A stretch of 34,539 nucleotides of DNA, from positions 1 to 34,539 of the IMG/VR virus record IMGVR_UViG_3300032291_000769, one strand, 5' to 3'. This document shows positions 8,100 to 15,367 of this stretch, piece by piece; position 1 is the stretch's first letter; every line of letters begins with the position of its first letter. The notes beneath the pieces are model-generated. The model ran no database searches, was not told the origin of the DNA, and saw nothing but the letters and a program-made list of their open reading frames with translations. The DNA comes from a virus. A program made the translations under genes and the position numbers.

Positions 8100-8191
8100 A
8101 AGACTGGGCTGTGGCATTCATTGCTGCGGCCCTTTTAGTGGCGACCATCATTTGGTCGTTTTTTATTATTGTTAGGACCTACCCATGGTGA
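8096..8191 (+). CDS. 31-residue single-pass membrane peptide
   Basis: GTG at 8096 overlaps the previous stop (GTGA) and TGA ends at 8191. The product begins with KDW, then one long hydrophobic helix (AVAFIAAALLVATIIWSFFI), then RTYPW. The stop overlaps the next start region by 7 nt. The coupled starts on both sides and the clean transmembrane pattern support a real gene, but with only 31 codons this remains uncertain. It could be a holin modulator, an antiholin or a spanin partner. Confidence 0.5.
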   Translation: MKDWAVAFIAAALLVATIIWSFFIIVRTYPW

Positions 8192-8907
8192 CTGCAAAAA
8201 AAACGGCTAAAACAACAGTCAAAGCGCCTGCAAAGGTGGCAGCTGTCAAGCGCTCCATCCCCAAGCCAAAGGCCGCACCAGTAGCATCAAAGGCCGCACC
8301 AGCACCAAAGAATCAAAACAACATTGACAAGGTCGTTGACCTGATCAAATGGGTTGATAACCCTTTTAAACTTTTTACAGTCATTCTTTTATCGTTCCTA
8401 TTCTTTGCAGGGTACTTTGCTTGGGACTCAAAGCAAGTGATCTTGCAAGCCATCACCAGCTCAAGCCACCAGACAGAGCTGAAAGAAACACCGGCCTTGA
8501 TGCAAGTGGCCTTGTCTGTGCAAAGGGACTTGGAGGCCGAGACAGTCACTGTTCACAAAGCCAGCCTGGTCGTCAATTCACGCACCACGCTGTTTGCACT
8601 AAATGCAAAGGGCCACGACAAGACACTGGATGGCACTAATTCATCCCTGTTCAACAAAGACCCGCAGAGAAACCAGTCCATGATCTCCATGCTGGGTGGC
8701 GAGGTCTACTGCGACAAGCTGGTGGTCACTGGAAAAAATTCAGACTGGGAAGAGAAGCAAGGCGTGAAGTATGTCTGCCGTGCTGGCATCCCACCACAAA
8801 TGGGTGAATTCGATGGCTATCTCTCTGTGGGCTTTAAAGATGTGCCAGAAGACCCGACAGAGATCAAGACCAGGCTTAATCTGGCATCTACTGAGATGAG
8901 TAAATGA
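8185..8907 (+). CDS. Inner-membrane protein with Lys/Ala/Pro-rich tail and periplasmic domain
   Basis: A 240-aa protein. Residues 1-45 are a basic Lys/Ala/Pro/Val tail with a short internal repeat (SKAAPAPK). Residues about 64-82 are one membrane helix (FTVILLSFLFFAGYFAWDS), and the remaining 155 residues are soluble, with two Cys (VYCDKL, YVCRAG) that could form a periplasmic disulfide. This is type II topology: cytosolic tail, single anchor, periplasmic domain. It lies among lysis genes and overlaps both neighbours. It could be an accessory lysis or superinfection-control protein. I do not recognise a family. Confidence 0.68.
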   Translation: MVTAKKTAKTTVKAPAKVAAVKRSIPKPKAAPVASKAAPAPKNQNNIDKVVDLIKWVDNPFKLFTVILLSFLFFAGYFAWDSKQVILQAITSSSHQTELKETPALMQVALSVQRDLEAETVTVHKASLVVNSRTTLFALNAKGHDKTLDGTNSSLFNKDPQRNQSMISMLGGEVYCDKLVVTGKNSDWEEKQGVKYVCRAGIPPQMGEFDGYLSVGFKDVPEDPTEIKTRLNLASTEMSK

Positions 8908-9194
8908 GATGGATAGTGCTGTGCTTGTTATCCATTGGATTGCTAGTGTCAGCACAACCCAAGCAATGCTTGTTGTCAGACTTCTATGCTTTAAGTTGGA
9001 TCAGCGAACCAACGATGAGGCACATGGAATTGTCTCGGTGGATAACCACCAATGGGGATAATTGCAAGTCTGATCAGCTGCTTGTTTTGTGGAATAACTT
9101 GGCAGAATGGGCGGGGGTGGCAGATTCTGCTGAACTGAGAGCAAAGATTCATTACTACTACGCAAGGGCGAGAGAGAGGGAAGACAAGAAATGA
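8904..9194 (+). CDS. Secreted small protein with signal peptide
   Basis: A 96-aa protein starting in an ATGA overlap with the upstream gene. Residues 1-17 (MRWIVLCLLSIGLLVSA) are a clear signal peptide with a predicted signal peptidase I site at VSA-QP. A Cys follows at position 22, but the sequence before it (QPKQC) does not fit a lipobox, so it is probably not a lipoprotein. The mature protein is about 79 residues, with Cys at 22 and 53 and a basic helical tail (RAKIHYYYARARERED). A periplasmic lysis accessory or spanin-like role is possible but unproven. Its stop overlaps the next ATG. Confidence 0.65.
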   Translation: MRWIVLCLLSIGLLVSAQPKQCLLSDFYALSWISEPTMRHMELSRWITTNGDNCKSDQLLVLWNNLAEWAGVADSAELRAKIHYYYARAREREDKK

Positions 9195-9430
9195 CGATTG
9201 ACACAATCCGGCTTTTCCCAATGATCAAGCCCAGCGGGTATCCGCAAGAGTACGACCTTGTTGAACGTAAAATGCTCAAAAGCCAAGAGATGCAGCAGGC
9301 CCAGCTGGAGCAGAAGAAAACTCAAATGGCCATTGAAGACTTGGCCTTTGAAATCTATCAAAAGAATGCAGAGCAGGCCAAGCTGAGAATTGAGATATTC
9401 CAGAATCGGAAATTAGATTTATACGCATAA
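9191..9430 (+). CDS. Small coiled-coil protein in the lysis region
   Basis: A 79-aa soluble protein, ATGA-coupled to the preceding gene. After a short N-terminal part (RLFPMIKPSGYPQEYDLVER), residues about 28-75 are a continuous Gln/Lys/Glu/Ala helix, probably a coiled coil. It has no signal peptide or membrane segment, so it should be cytosolic or virion-associated. It lies directly before the holin. No family is recognised. Confidence 0.65.
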   Translation: MTIDTIRLFPMIKPSGYPQEYDLVERKMLKSQEMQQAQLEQKKTQMAIEDLAFEIYQKNAEQAKLRIEIFQNRKLDLYA

Positions 9431-9439
9431 GGGGATCAC

Positions 9440-9847
9440 ATGATTGGACTAGACGCAATACTTAATATCGGTGGCAAGCTCATCGACAAGCTCATTCCCG
9501 ATCCAGAAGCCAAGGCCAAAGCGCAGCTGGAATTGGCCAAGATGGCCCAAGATGGTGAGCTGGCCAAGATGGCCAATGAGACTAAGCTGTATGAGGTGGA
9601 GCAAAATAATCTCACAGAGCGCACAAAGGCAGACATGGCCAGTGACTCTTGGATGTCAAAGAATATCCGGCCTATGACCTTGGTATTCCTTTTGGTGGCC
9701 TATTCCGGCTTTGCCATTGCATCGATCTTTGAATATGAAACCCGTGGGGCTTACGTCGAATTGCTGGGGCAATGGGGCATGCTTGTTATGTCTTTTTATT
9801 TCGGGGGTAGGACAATGGAGAAGATTGCTGATAAGGTGAAAAAATGA
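9440..9847 (+). CDS. Holin, 3TM family-like
   Basis: A 135-aa protein with AAGGGGATCAC upstream. The N-terminal half is an amphipathic helix with repeats of ELAKMA (residues about 5-60). The conserved core SWMSKNIRPMTLVFLLVAYS then begins the first membrane helix, and GMLVMSFYFGGRTMEKIADK forms the last. This pattern is that of the 3TM holin group (GTA_holin_3TM type), where SWLSKNIRP and FGGRxxEK are signature stretches. It forms inner-membrane lesions that release the endolysin. The stop overlaps the endolysin start (ATGA), the usual holin-endolysin arrangement. Confidence 0.87.
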   Translation: MIGLDAILNIGGKLIDKLIPDPEAKAKAQLELAKMAQDGELAKMANETKLYEVEQNNLTERTKADMASDSWMSKNIRPMTLVFLLVAYSGFAIASIFEYETRGAYVELLGQWGMLVMSFYFGGRTMEKIADKVKK

Positions 9848-10353
9848 AAGAGAACTTTGAGGCTTGCTTAAAATCAGTGCTGCACCACGAAGGTGGTTAT
9901 GTCAACCACCCAAGTGATCCAGGCGGCATGACCAATCTTGGCGTGACCAAACGGGTCTGGGAGGAGTGGGTGGGCCATGAGGTGGATGAGAAAACCATGC
10001 GCGGCCTGACGCCAGAGATCGTGGGTCCAATGTACAAGTCAAAATACTGGGACAAGGTCAAGGGCGATGATCTGCCTGCCGGTGTGGATTATTGTGTCTT
10101 TGACGCTGCCATCAACTCTGGACCAGGCAGGGCTGCCAAGTGGCTGCAATCAGCTGTGGGCGTGGAGCCTGATGGCGGCATTGGCCCCAAGACCTTGCAG
10201 GCCGTGGCGGCCATGGATGCCAATGAGCTGATCAACGCCTACAACGACAGGCGCTTGTCTTTTTTGCACGATCTGCCAACTTGGCCAACATTCGGCAAGG
10301 GCTGGGGCAGACGAGTGGCAGAAGTCAAGGCCGCTGGTTTAGACATGGCATAA
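9844..10353 (+). CDS. Endolysin: GH108 muramidase with peptidoglycan-binding domain
   Basis: A 169-aa protein. The N-terminal motif HHEGGYVNHPSDPGGMTNLG contains the catalytic Glu (Glu16) of glycoside hydrolase family 108. FDAAINSGPGRAAKWLQ and GIGPKTLQAVAA form the C-terminal peptidoglycan-binding part. It cleaves the glycan backbone of peptidoglycan. There is no signal peptide or signal-anchor, so export depends on the holin encoded immediately upstream with a 4-nt overlap. Length is normal for the family (about 165-190 aa). Confidence 0.93.
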   Translation: MKENFEACLKSVLHHEGGYVNHPSDPGGMTNLGVTKRVWEEWVGHEVDEKTMRGLTPEIVGPMYKSKYWDKVKGDDLPAGVDYCVFDAAINSGPGRAAKWLQSAVGVEPDGGIGPKTLQAVAAMDANELINAYNDRRLSFLHDLPTWPTFGKGWGRRVAEVKAAGLDMA

Positions 10354-10370
10354 GGTGGCAAAATTGAGCC

Positions 10371-11027
10371 ATGGCCAATGTCAAGCAACAATTAGAAGTC
10401 CCATCCATACCGAGTCTGGGTTACCCGCCAGAGGTGTATGAGCGCCGAAACTTTAACGAGAACAATGGCGCTTTAAACATTTTTTTTAGAAAACTGATCA
10501 CAGTCCTTGGCTCCTTGTTTGGACCAAGGGGTGGCAAGTTTATGAATAACCCCCATGGGGCTTTTCAAGATTCCACTAATCAGGTGGCTGCCAACACCAC
10601 CACGGCCTATGCTGTCACATTCAACACGACAGACTTTTCAAATGGCGTCACAATTGCCAGCAATAGCAGAATCACTGTGGCCGATGCTGGAATCTGGAAC
10701 TTGCAGTTTTCCATTCAGTTTACAAATACGACAAATTCGTCTCAGGATGTGGATGTCTGGTTTCGGGTCAATGGTACAAATGTGGCCAATTCAAACAGTA
10801 GATTTGGCTTTGCACCTAGAAAAGGTGTTGGCGACCCGTTCCACATTATTGCTGCATTGAATTACTTTGTAAGCTTAAATGCAACTGACTATGTCCAGAT
10901 CATGTGGAGACCGACCGATATTGGGGTTTCAATTGAACAATACACTGCCGGAACAAGTCCAACACGGCCAGCAGTGCCATCAGCCATTGTCACAATGAGC
11001 TTTGTGTCCAACCTACCAACGATCTGA
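10371..11027 (+). CDS. Virion protein with C1q/TNF-like beta-sandwich domain
   Basis: A 218-aa protein. Residues about 1-60 form an N-terminal segment with Pro-rich and helical parts (YPPEVYERRNFNENNGALNI). Residues about 62-216 have a jelly-roll pattern: a start GAFQDSTNQVAANTTTAYAV, a strand with SRITVADAGIWNLQFSIQF, and DVWFRVNGTNVANSNSRF. These resemble the C1q-like trimeric heads of phage spike or collar proteins. It lies between the endolysin and the nozzle gene, so it may be an appendage on the tail hub. The assignment is by pattern. Confidence 0.7.
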   Translation: MANVKQQLEVPSIPSLGYPPEVYERRNFNENNGALNIFFRKLITVLGSLFGPRGGKFMNNPHGAFQDSTNQVAANTTTAYAVTFNTTDFSNGVTIASNSRITVADAGIWNLQFSIQFTNTTNSSQDVDVWFRVNGTNVANSNSRFGFAPRKGVGDPFHIIAALNYFVSLNATDYVQIMWRPTDIGVSIEQYTAGTSPTRPAVPSAIVTMSFVSNLPTI

Positions 11028-11029
11028 TC

Positions 11030-12508
11030 ATGTACATACCACTCAAATTACCCCCAGGCATCTACAGAAACGGCACTGAGTATCAGGCAGCAGGCAGATG
11101 GTTTGATGCCAACTTGGTGCGCTGGTATGAGAATACTTTGCGGCCTATGGGCGGCTGGAGAAAGCGCTCTGCAAGCCAACTGACAGGCTTATGCCGAGGT
11201 CTTTTGACTTGGCGCGACAACAGTGCTGACCGATGGATCGCAGCTGGGACACATTCAAAACTGTATGTGATGAATGCAGGCGGCACACTCAAAGAAATTA
11301 CCCCCACAAGTTTTTCAGCTGGCAGTGCCAACGCCTTTGTTGGCACTGGCTATGGCGCAAGCAACTATGGCGCATTGGCCTATGGCACTGAACGATTAGA
11401 CAGCGGGACAATCATACCGGCCACCACATGGTCCTTTGATACATGGGGCGAATACTTGGTGGCATGTTCCAGCCATGATGGCAAGCTCTATGAGTGGCAG
11501 CTTGGATTTTCCACGCCGACACTTGCGGCAGCAATCACCAATGCACCAATAAACAATAAGGCAGTGCTTGTCACTTCCGAGCGCATCTTGTTTGCCCTTG
11601 GCGCCGGTAGCAACCCAAGAAAAGTCCAGTGGTCAGACCAAGAAAACAATACAGTCTGGACCCCAGCTGGCGACAACCAGGCAGGCGATTATGAGCTGGC
11701 CACGACAGGGACTCTGCTTGCAGGCAAGCGGGTTAAGGGTGTCAACCTACTGTTTACAGATACAGATGTCCATACGGCCCAGTATGTTGGCGCCCCATTT
11801 GTCTATGGCTTTGAGAAGGCCGGAAGCGGCTGCGGCCTGATATCTGCCCAGTCTGTGGCGGCCATTGATACGGCAGCCATTTGGATGAGCAAGTCTGGCT
11901 TTTGGATATATGACGGCTATGTCAAGCCACTGCCAAGCGATGTGTCGGACTATGTCTTCAACAACATGAACTTTAACCAAGCGACCAAAATCTATGCTGT
12001 CCACAACAGCAGATTTGGTGAAATCTGGTGGTACTACCCAAGCAGCCAAAGCACAGAGAATGATTCTTATGTGACCTATAACTACAGAGAGCAGCACTGG
12101 AACATCGGCACATTGTCAAGAACTGCTGGCACTGATGCCGGTGTGTTTATCAATCCCTTGATGGTTTCGGCTGACGGCTACATCTATGAGCATGAAGTTG
12201 GCTTTGCTTACGACAGCGCCAGCGTCTATGCTGAGTCTGGCCCAGTGCAGATTGGCAATGGCGACAACATCATGTCGGTGCGCCAAGTCATTCCGGATGA
12301 GCAGACCTTGGGCGAGGCGGTGGTTTCATTTAAAACCCGAAACTACCCCACAGGCGCCCAATCCACATTTGGCCCGTATACGGCAGCCAACCCAACTTCT
12401 GTCAGGTTTTCTGGGCGCCAAGTCAATGTGAAGGTGACTGGGGCGGTGCTGGCTGATTGGCGAGTCGGGGTGATGCGCCTTGAAGCTGTGGCCAGCGGTA
12501 AGCGATGA
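11030..12508 (+). CDS. Tail nozzle or head-closure protein (P22 gp10-like)
   Basis: A 492-aa protein, close in length to P22 gp10 (472 aa). It begins YIPLKLPPGIYRNGTEYQAA, then GRWFDANLVRWYENTLRPMG, a start typical of podovirus tail stabilisation/nozzle proteins. The body has repeated strand-Trp patterns (SNPRKVQWSDQENNTVWTPA, GEIWWYYPSSQS, YNYREQHWNIGTL) suggestive of a beta-propeller. It would cap the adaptor ring and retain packaged DNA. It ends in an ATGA overlap with the next gene. The family link is by length, order and pattern, not a search. Confidence 0.78.
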   Translation: MYIPLKLPPGIYRNGTEYQAAGRWFDANLVRWYENTLRPMGGWRKRSASQLTGLCRGLLTWRDNSADRWIAAGTHSKLYVMNAGGTLKEITPTSFSAGSANAFVGTGYGASNYGALAYGTERLDSGTIIPATTWSFDTWGEYLVACSSHDGKLYEWQLGFSTPTLAAAITNAPINNKAVLVTSERILFALGAGSNPRKVQWSDQENNTVWTPAGDNQAGDYELATTGTLLAGKRVKGVNLLFTDTDVHTAQYVGAPFVYGFEKAGSGCGLISAQSVAAIDTAAIWMSKSGFWIYDGYVKPLPSDVSDYVFNNMNFNQATKIYAVHNSRFGEIWWYYPSSQSTENDSYVTYNYREQHWNIGTLSRTAGTDAGVFINPLMVSADGYIYEHEVGFAYDSASVYAESGPVQIGNGDNIMSVRQVIPDEQTLGEAVVSFKTRNYPTGAQSTFGPYTAANPTSVRFSGRQVNVKVTGAVLADWRVGVMRLEAVASGKR

Positions 12509-12873
12509 GCGACCAAGAACATTTGGAGAGACTGCGCCACCATGTGGAGGCCGCATTAGAATACAGTGGAGGCACACATAATTTTGACGATGTTGCTGAG
12601 ATGGTGGAGCAAAACAGATTACAGCTGTGGCCAGCCAAAGACTCAGTGGTATTGACAGAGATCATTGTCTATCCCAGGCTAAAGAATTTGCATTATTTTC
12701 TGGCTGGTGGCGACCTAGATGAACTCTCACGGATGCGACCAATGATCGAATCCTGGGGCAAGTCTGTTGGCTGCACCAGGGTGACTTTGGCAGGCCGCAG
12801 AGGCTGGTCAGAGACATTTTTGAAAGACGAAGGTTACAGCCCCAAATGGGCTGTCCTTGCAAAGGAACTTTAA
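12505..12873 (+). CDS. Small protein with possible GNAT-like fold
   Basis: A 122-aa protein coupled to the nozzle gene by ATGA. It has a helical N-terminus (DQEHLERLRHHVEAALEYSG), a strand pair (VVLTEIIVYPRLKNLHYFLA) and a C-terminal GRRGWSETFLKDEGYSPK. The last stretch resembles the end of GNAT acetyltransferase folds, where an Arg/Gly turn precedes a helix and a GF/GY strand. It lacks a clear Q/RxxGxG/A acetyl-CoA loop, so it may be a structural descendant or a morphogenesis factor. Confidence in the gene is high, in the fold low. Confidence 0.72.
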   Translation: MSDQEHLERLRHHVEAALEYSGGTHNFDDVAEMVEQNRLQLWPAKDSVVLTEIIVYPRLKNLHYFLAGGDLDELSRMRPMIESWGKSVGCTRVTLAGRRGWSETFLKDEGYSPKWAVLAKEL

Positions 12874-12884
12874 GGGGAATAGAT

Positions 12885-13934
12885 ATGGCCACAATCACAA
12901 AAGAAATGCTGCAATATTTGCAGTCACTTGGACTTGGTAACACGCAAATACCAGTCGGTATGGCCGTGCCAAGTTTTGCTCAGAACTTCTACGACTATCA
13001 AGCAATTCCAGCTGGCGCTCAGTACAACCCCAATGTTGTTGGTGGTGATGGTTCACCATACCAGCAGATCATGGCCAGAATGAATTCCCAGAATTACACG
13101 CCAAGCCCTTACAGCGGCTTGCTTGGTCCTACGCCTGCCGGTGGATATAACCCCTATGGCAATTTGGCATCAAATCCATCGGGAAATTATGCTGGTTATG
13201 GCGAAGGCTTTGGCGGCGGCGGTAGTGATGGTGGTGGTAGTGTTAGTGGTGGTGGCGGCCCAAGCGTCGGCACTAGCGGTGGTTTTTCTGGAACAGCTAT
13301 TGGTAATTCAGCCATTGGCGCTGCCATTGGCGCAATTGCTAACGCTATGGAAGGTGTTTCTTTAGGAAACATAGGAAAAGGCACGGCAGTTGGTGTGTCT
13401 GATATGGGCACAATGAGTGACGCTGCTATGGGTGAAGCCATGGGTTTTGCTGCTGCTGATGGTATTGGAATGAGTGGCATGGGTAATAGCGGCGCTGGTG
13501 CTACAGATGGCACTAGTGCTGCTGATGGTGTTGGAATGAGTGGTATGGGCGAGGGTTCTGTTGGCAGTGGTGATGGTGATGGCGGCGATGGTGGTGGAGA
13601 TGGTGGCGCTTCTGGCGGCGGTGGCGGTGGCGCTGCTGGCGATGGCGGCGGAGGTGACGGCGGTGGCGGTGGTGATGGCGGCGGCGGCGGCGGTGGTGGT
13701 GATGGCGGTGGTGGCGGTGGTGATGGCGGTGGAGGCGGCGGTGAAGCTAATGGCGGCCTGATCACTAGCGTTTGGGGTTACAACCCACCTGGTCCAGATG
13801 ATGGCGCCAAGTACTTAGACCTTGGCGAATATGTCATCAGAAAATCCGCAGTCAAAAAATATGGCCGTGGCCTTTTGGACATGATCAATGAAGGCAAAGT
13901 GCCTGCAAAGAAAATCAAATCTCTTTTAGATTAA
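12885..13934 (+). CDS. Glycine-rich virion-module protein with conserved-looking C-terminus
   Basis: A 349-aa protein. I chose the ATG at 12885 after a good AAGGGG site; an upstream in-frame start at 12846 lies inside the previous gene. Residues about 1-108 are ordinary (ITKEMLQYLQSLGLGNTQIP). Residues about 110-285 are low-complexity Gly with Asp, Ser, Ala and Met, including a tract of almost pure Gly/Asp. The last 60 residues are ordered again (YLDLGEYVIRKSAVKKYGRG, then LLDMINEGKVP). It looks like two folded ends joined by a flexible Gly linker. It sits before the internal virion proteins. Its role is unknown. Confidence 0.72.
   Translation: MATITKEMLQYLQSLGLGNTQIPVGMAVPSFAQNFYDYQAIPAGAQYNPNVVGGDGSPYQQIMARMNSQNYTPSPYSGLLGPTPAGGYNPYGNLASNPSGNYAGYGEGFGGGGSDGGGSVSGGGGPSVGTSGGFSGTAIGNSAIGAAIGAIANAMEGVSLGNIGKGTAVGVSDMGTMSDAAMGEAMGFAAADGIGMSGMGNSGAGATDGTSAADGVGMSGMGEGSVGSGDGDGGDGGGDGGASGGGGGGAAGDGGGGDGGGGGDGGGGGGGGDGGGGGGDGGGGGGEANGGLITSVWGYNPPGPDDGAKYLDLGEYVIRKSAVKKYGRGLLDMINEGKVPAKKIKSLLD
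13210..13745. repeat. Low-complexity GGC/GGT/GAT trinucleotide tract
   Basis: Within the Gly-rich gene, about 13555-13745 consists almost only of GGC, GGT, GGA and GAT codons. Shorter Gly-rich blocks lie at about 13210-13260. Such DNA is prone to slippage and assembly error. The frame stays open through the whole tract, so the assembled length is at least in-frame. Confidence 0.85.
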
Positions 13935-13944
13935 AGGAATCAAA

Positions 13945-14907
13945 ATGTCTAAAGGCGGAAGTCAAACATCAACAAGCTCCATTGATCCAGATATCAAGAG
14001 AGCATTTTTAACAAACTTTCAGCAGGCCCAAGGGGTTGCTGGAGCTTTACCGATCCAGCAGTTTGCCGGATTCAACCCGATGTACCAGGCAGGCGAGGAG
14101 GCTTTAGTCAACACGGCCCTTGCTGGCCCAGGCATTACTGGCACAGACTTGGCCGCGCAAATGGCTGCGGCTGGCGGTGTCTATCAGCCCAATCAGATTG
14201 CAGCCCAGCAGACAAATCTGAGCATGGGCGGTGGACCAGGCTCAATTGGCAGCTACATGAATCCATACACCGAGCTTGTGCGCAAAAACGCATTGGCCGA
14301 TTTGGAGTCTTCACGCCAAGCTGCTATCCAGCAAACTGGTGAGCGTGCAGCGGCTGCCAAGGCTTTTGGTGGATCACGCCAAGGTGTGGCCGAGAGCTTG
14401 ACCAATCTTGGCTATGCCAAGCAGGCCGGAACTCTTGGCACTCAGCTCAATGAGCAGGCATTCAATCAGGCCATGGCCATGCAGCAGGCTGACATTGCAC
14501 GCAGATCAGCGGCAGATGTGGCCAATCAGCAAGCAGGCTTGCAAGGTGCGCAATTGCGCTTGGGCGGTGCAAGTCAACTTGGTAATCTTGCAGCACAACA
14601 GCAGGCATTGCGTCTTGGCGGCGCTCAAGCAGTCATGGGCGCCGGTGGTGCGCGTATGGCCCAAGAGCAGCAACGAATGGATGCGGCCAGAAACATTGGT
14701 CTGCAAAAACTTGGTGTGGCCCAGTCTGCATTGAGTGCGCAGCCTGCCAATCTTGGCATGAGTACAACAACCCCATACACTCAGAATGTGGGTGCTGGAC
14801 TGCTTGGCGGTGCATTGGCCGGTTCTCAATTGGCCGGTCTGACCGGTGGCGCCATAAGCGGCGGCATGGGCGCAGGCATTGGTGCATTGCTTGGCCTTGG
14901 CATCTAA
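13945..14907 (+). CDS. Internal virion (DNA ejection) protein candidate, Ala/Gln/Gly-rich
   Basis: A 320-aa protein with AAAGGAATCAAA upstream. Residues about 100-260 are a long Ala/Gln-rich helical region (NPYTELVRKNALADLESSRQ, FGGSRQGVAESLTNLGYAKQ). The last 45 residues are Gly/Ala-rich and weakly hydrophobic (LGGALAGSQLAGLTGGAI). P22-type ejection proteins have similar Ala/Gln-rich helices with glycine-zipper ends that form a channel across the envelope. It is the first of four or five such genes in a row. The role is inferred from composition and order. Confidence 0.72.
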   Translation: MSKGGSQTSTSSIDPDIKRAFLTNFQQAQGVAGALPIQQFAGFNPMYQAGEEALVNTALAGPGITGTDLAAQMAAAGGVYQPNQIAAQQTNLSMGGGPGSIGSYMNPYTELVRKNALADLESSRQAAIQQTGERAAAAKAFGGSRQGVAESLTNLGYAKQAGTLGTQLNEQAFNQAMAMQQADIARRSAADVANQQAGLQGAQLRLGGASQLGNLAAQQQALRLGGAQAVMGAGGARMAQEQQRMDAARNIGLQKLGVAQSALSAQPANLGMSTTTPYTQNVGAGLLGGALAGSQLAGLTGGAISGGMGAGIGALLGLGI

Positions 14908-14908
14908 C

Positions 14909-15358
14909 ATGCGCAACACCCCAACGCCAGAGCCACAACGCTACGCTGACGCGCAGCTCATGGCTTTGCTTGATCCCTCAAGCAAGCGTGACACCATCCT
15001 GATCACGCCTGGATCACCTATGCCATCACGCATCCCTGACGGGTTGACAGTGGCAAGGACTAGCAGGGGCATTGTGATCACGAGCGACCCTGCAAAGGTC
15101 AAGATCATTGACCAAGGCTCTGAGAAAGATGTGGGCATGGCTTTGTTTGGCTATGCGCATGATCAGTCCAAGGGCTTTGACAATGTGGCTGTGGCCATGG
15201 ATAGAAGCGGAACACCGGTGGCCGAGCTGGCCATCAAGCCTGGTCAAGAAAGACAGGCCATGCGTGCGGCGTCTTTGCTTGCACCAGGCACAGGATCAAC
15301 TAACATGATGAGCAGGGGCGATGTGGTTAGCACTCGCCTTAAAGGTTTATTGGAATAA
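14909..15358 (+). CDS. 149-aa protein within the internal-virion block, unknown function
   Basis: The ATG at 14909 was preferred, one base after the preceding stop. An in-frame TTG at 14879 would overlap that gene by 29 nt. The protein is mixed alpha/beta (DTILITPGSPMPSRIPDGLT, GIVITSDPAKVKIIDQGSE, GYAHDQSKGFDNVAVAMD), without membrane segments. The spacing of LITPGSP and GFDNVAVAMDRSG is suggestive of an enzyme-like fold, but no motif is diagnostic. It sits in the operon between two internal-protein genes, so it may be packaged or help their folding. Confidence 0.72.
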   Translation: MRNTPTPEPQRYADAQLMALLDPSSKRDTILITPGSPMPSRIPDGLTVARTSRGIVITSDPAKVKIIDQGSEKDVGMALFGYAHDQSKGFDNVAVAMDRSGTPVAELAIKPGQERQAMRAASLLAPGTGSTNMMSRGDVVSTRLKGLLE

Positions 15359-15367
15359 GGTGGAAAT

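Noticed and set aside
13196-13765. 189-aa proline-rich frame on the minus strand
   Set aside because: It is the complement of the Gly-codon tract of the plus-strand gene; GGN repeats give CCN codons and an open frame without meaning. It has no ribosome site and no context.
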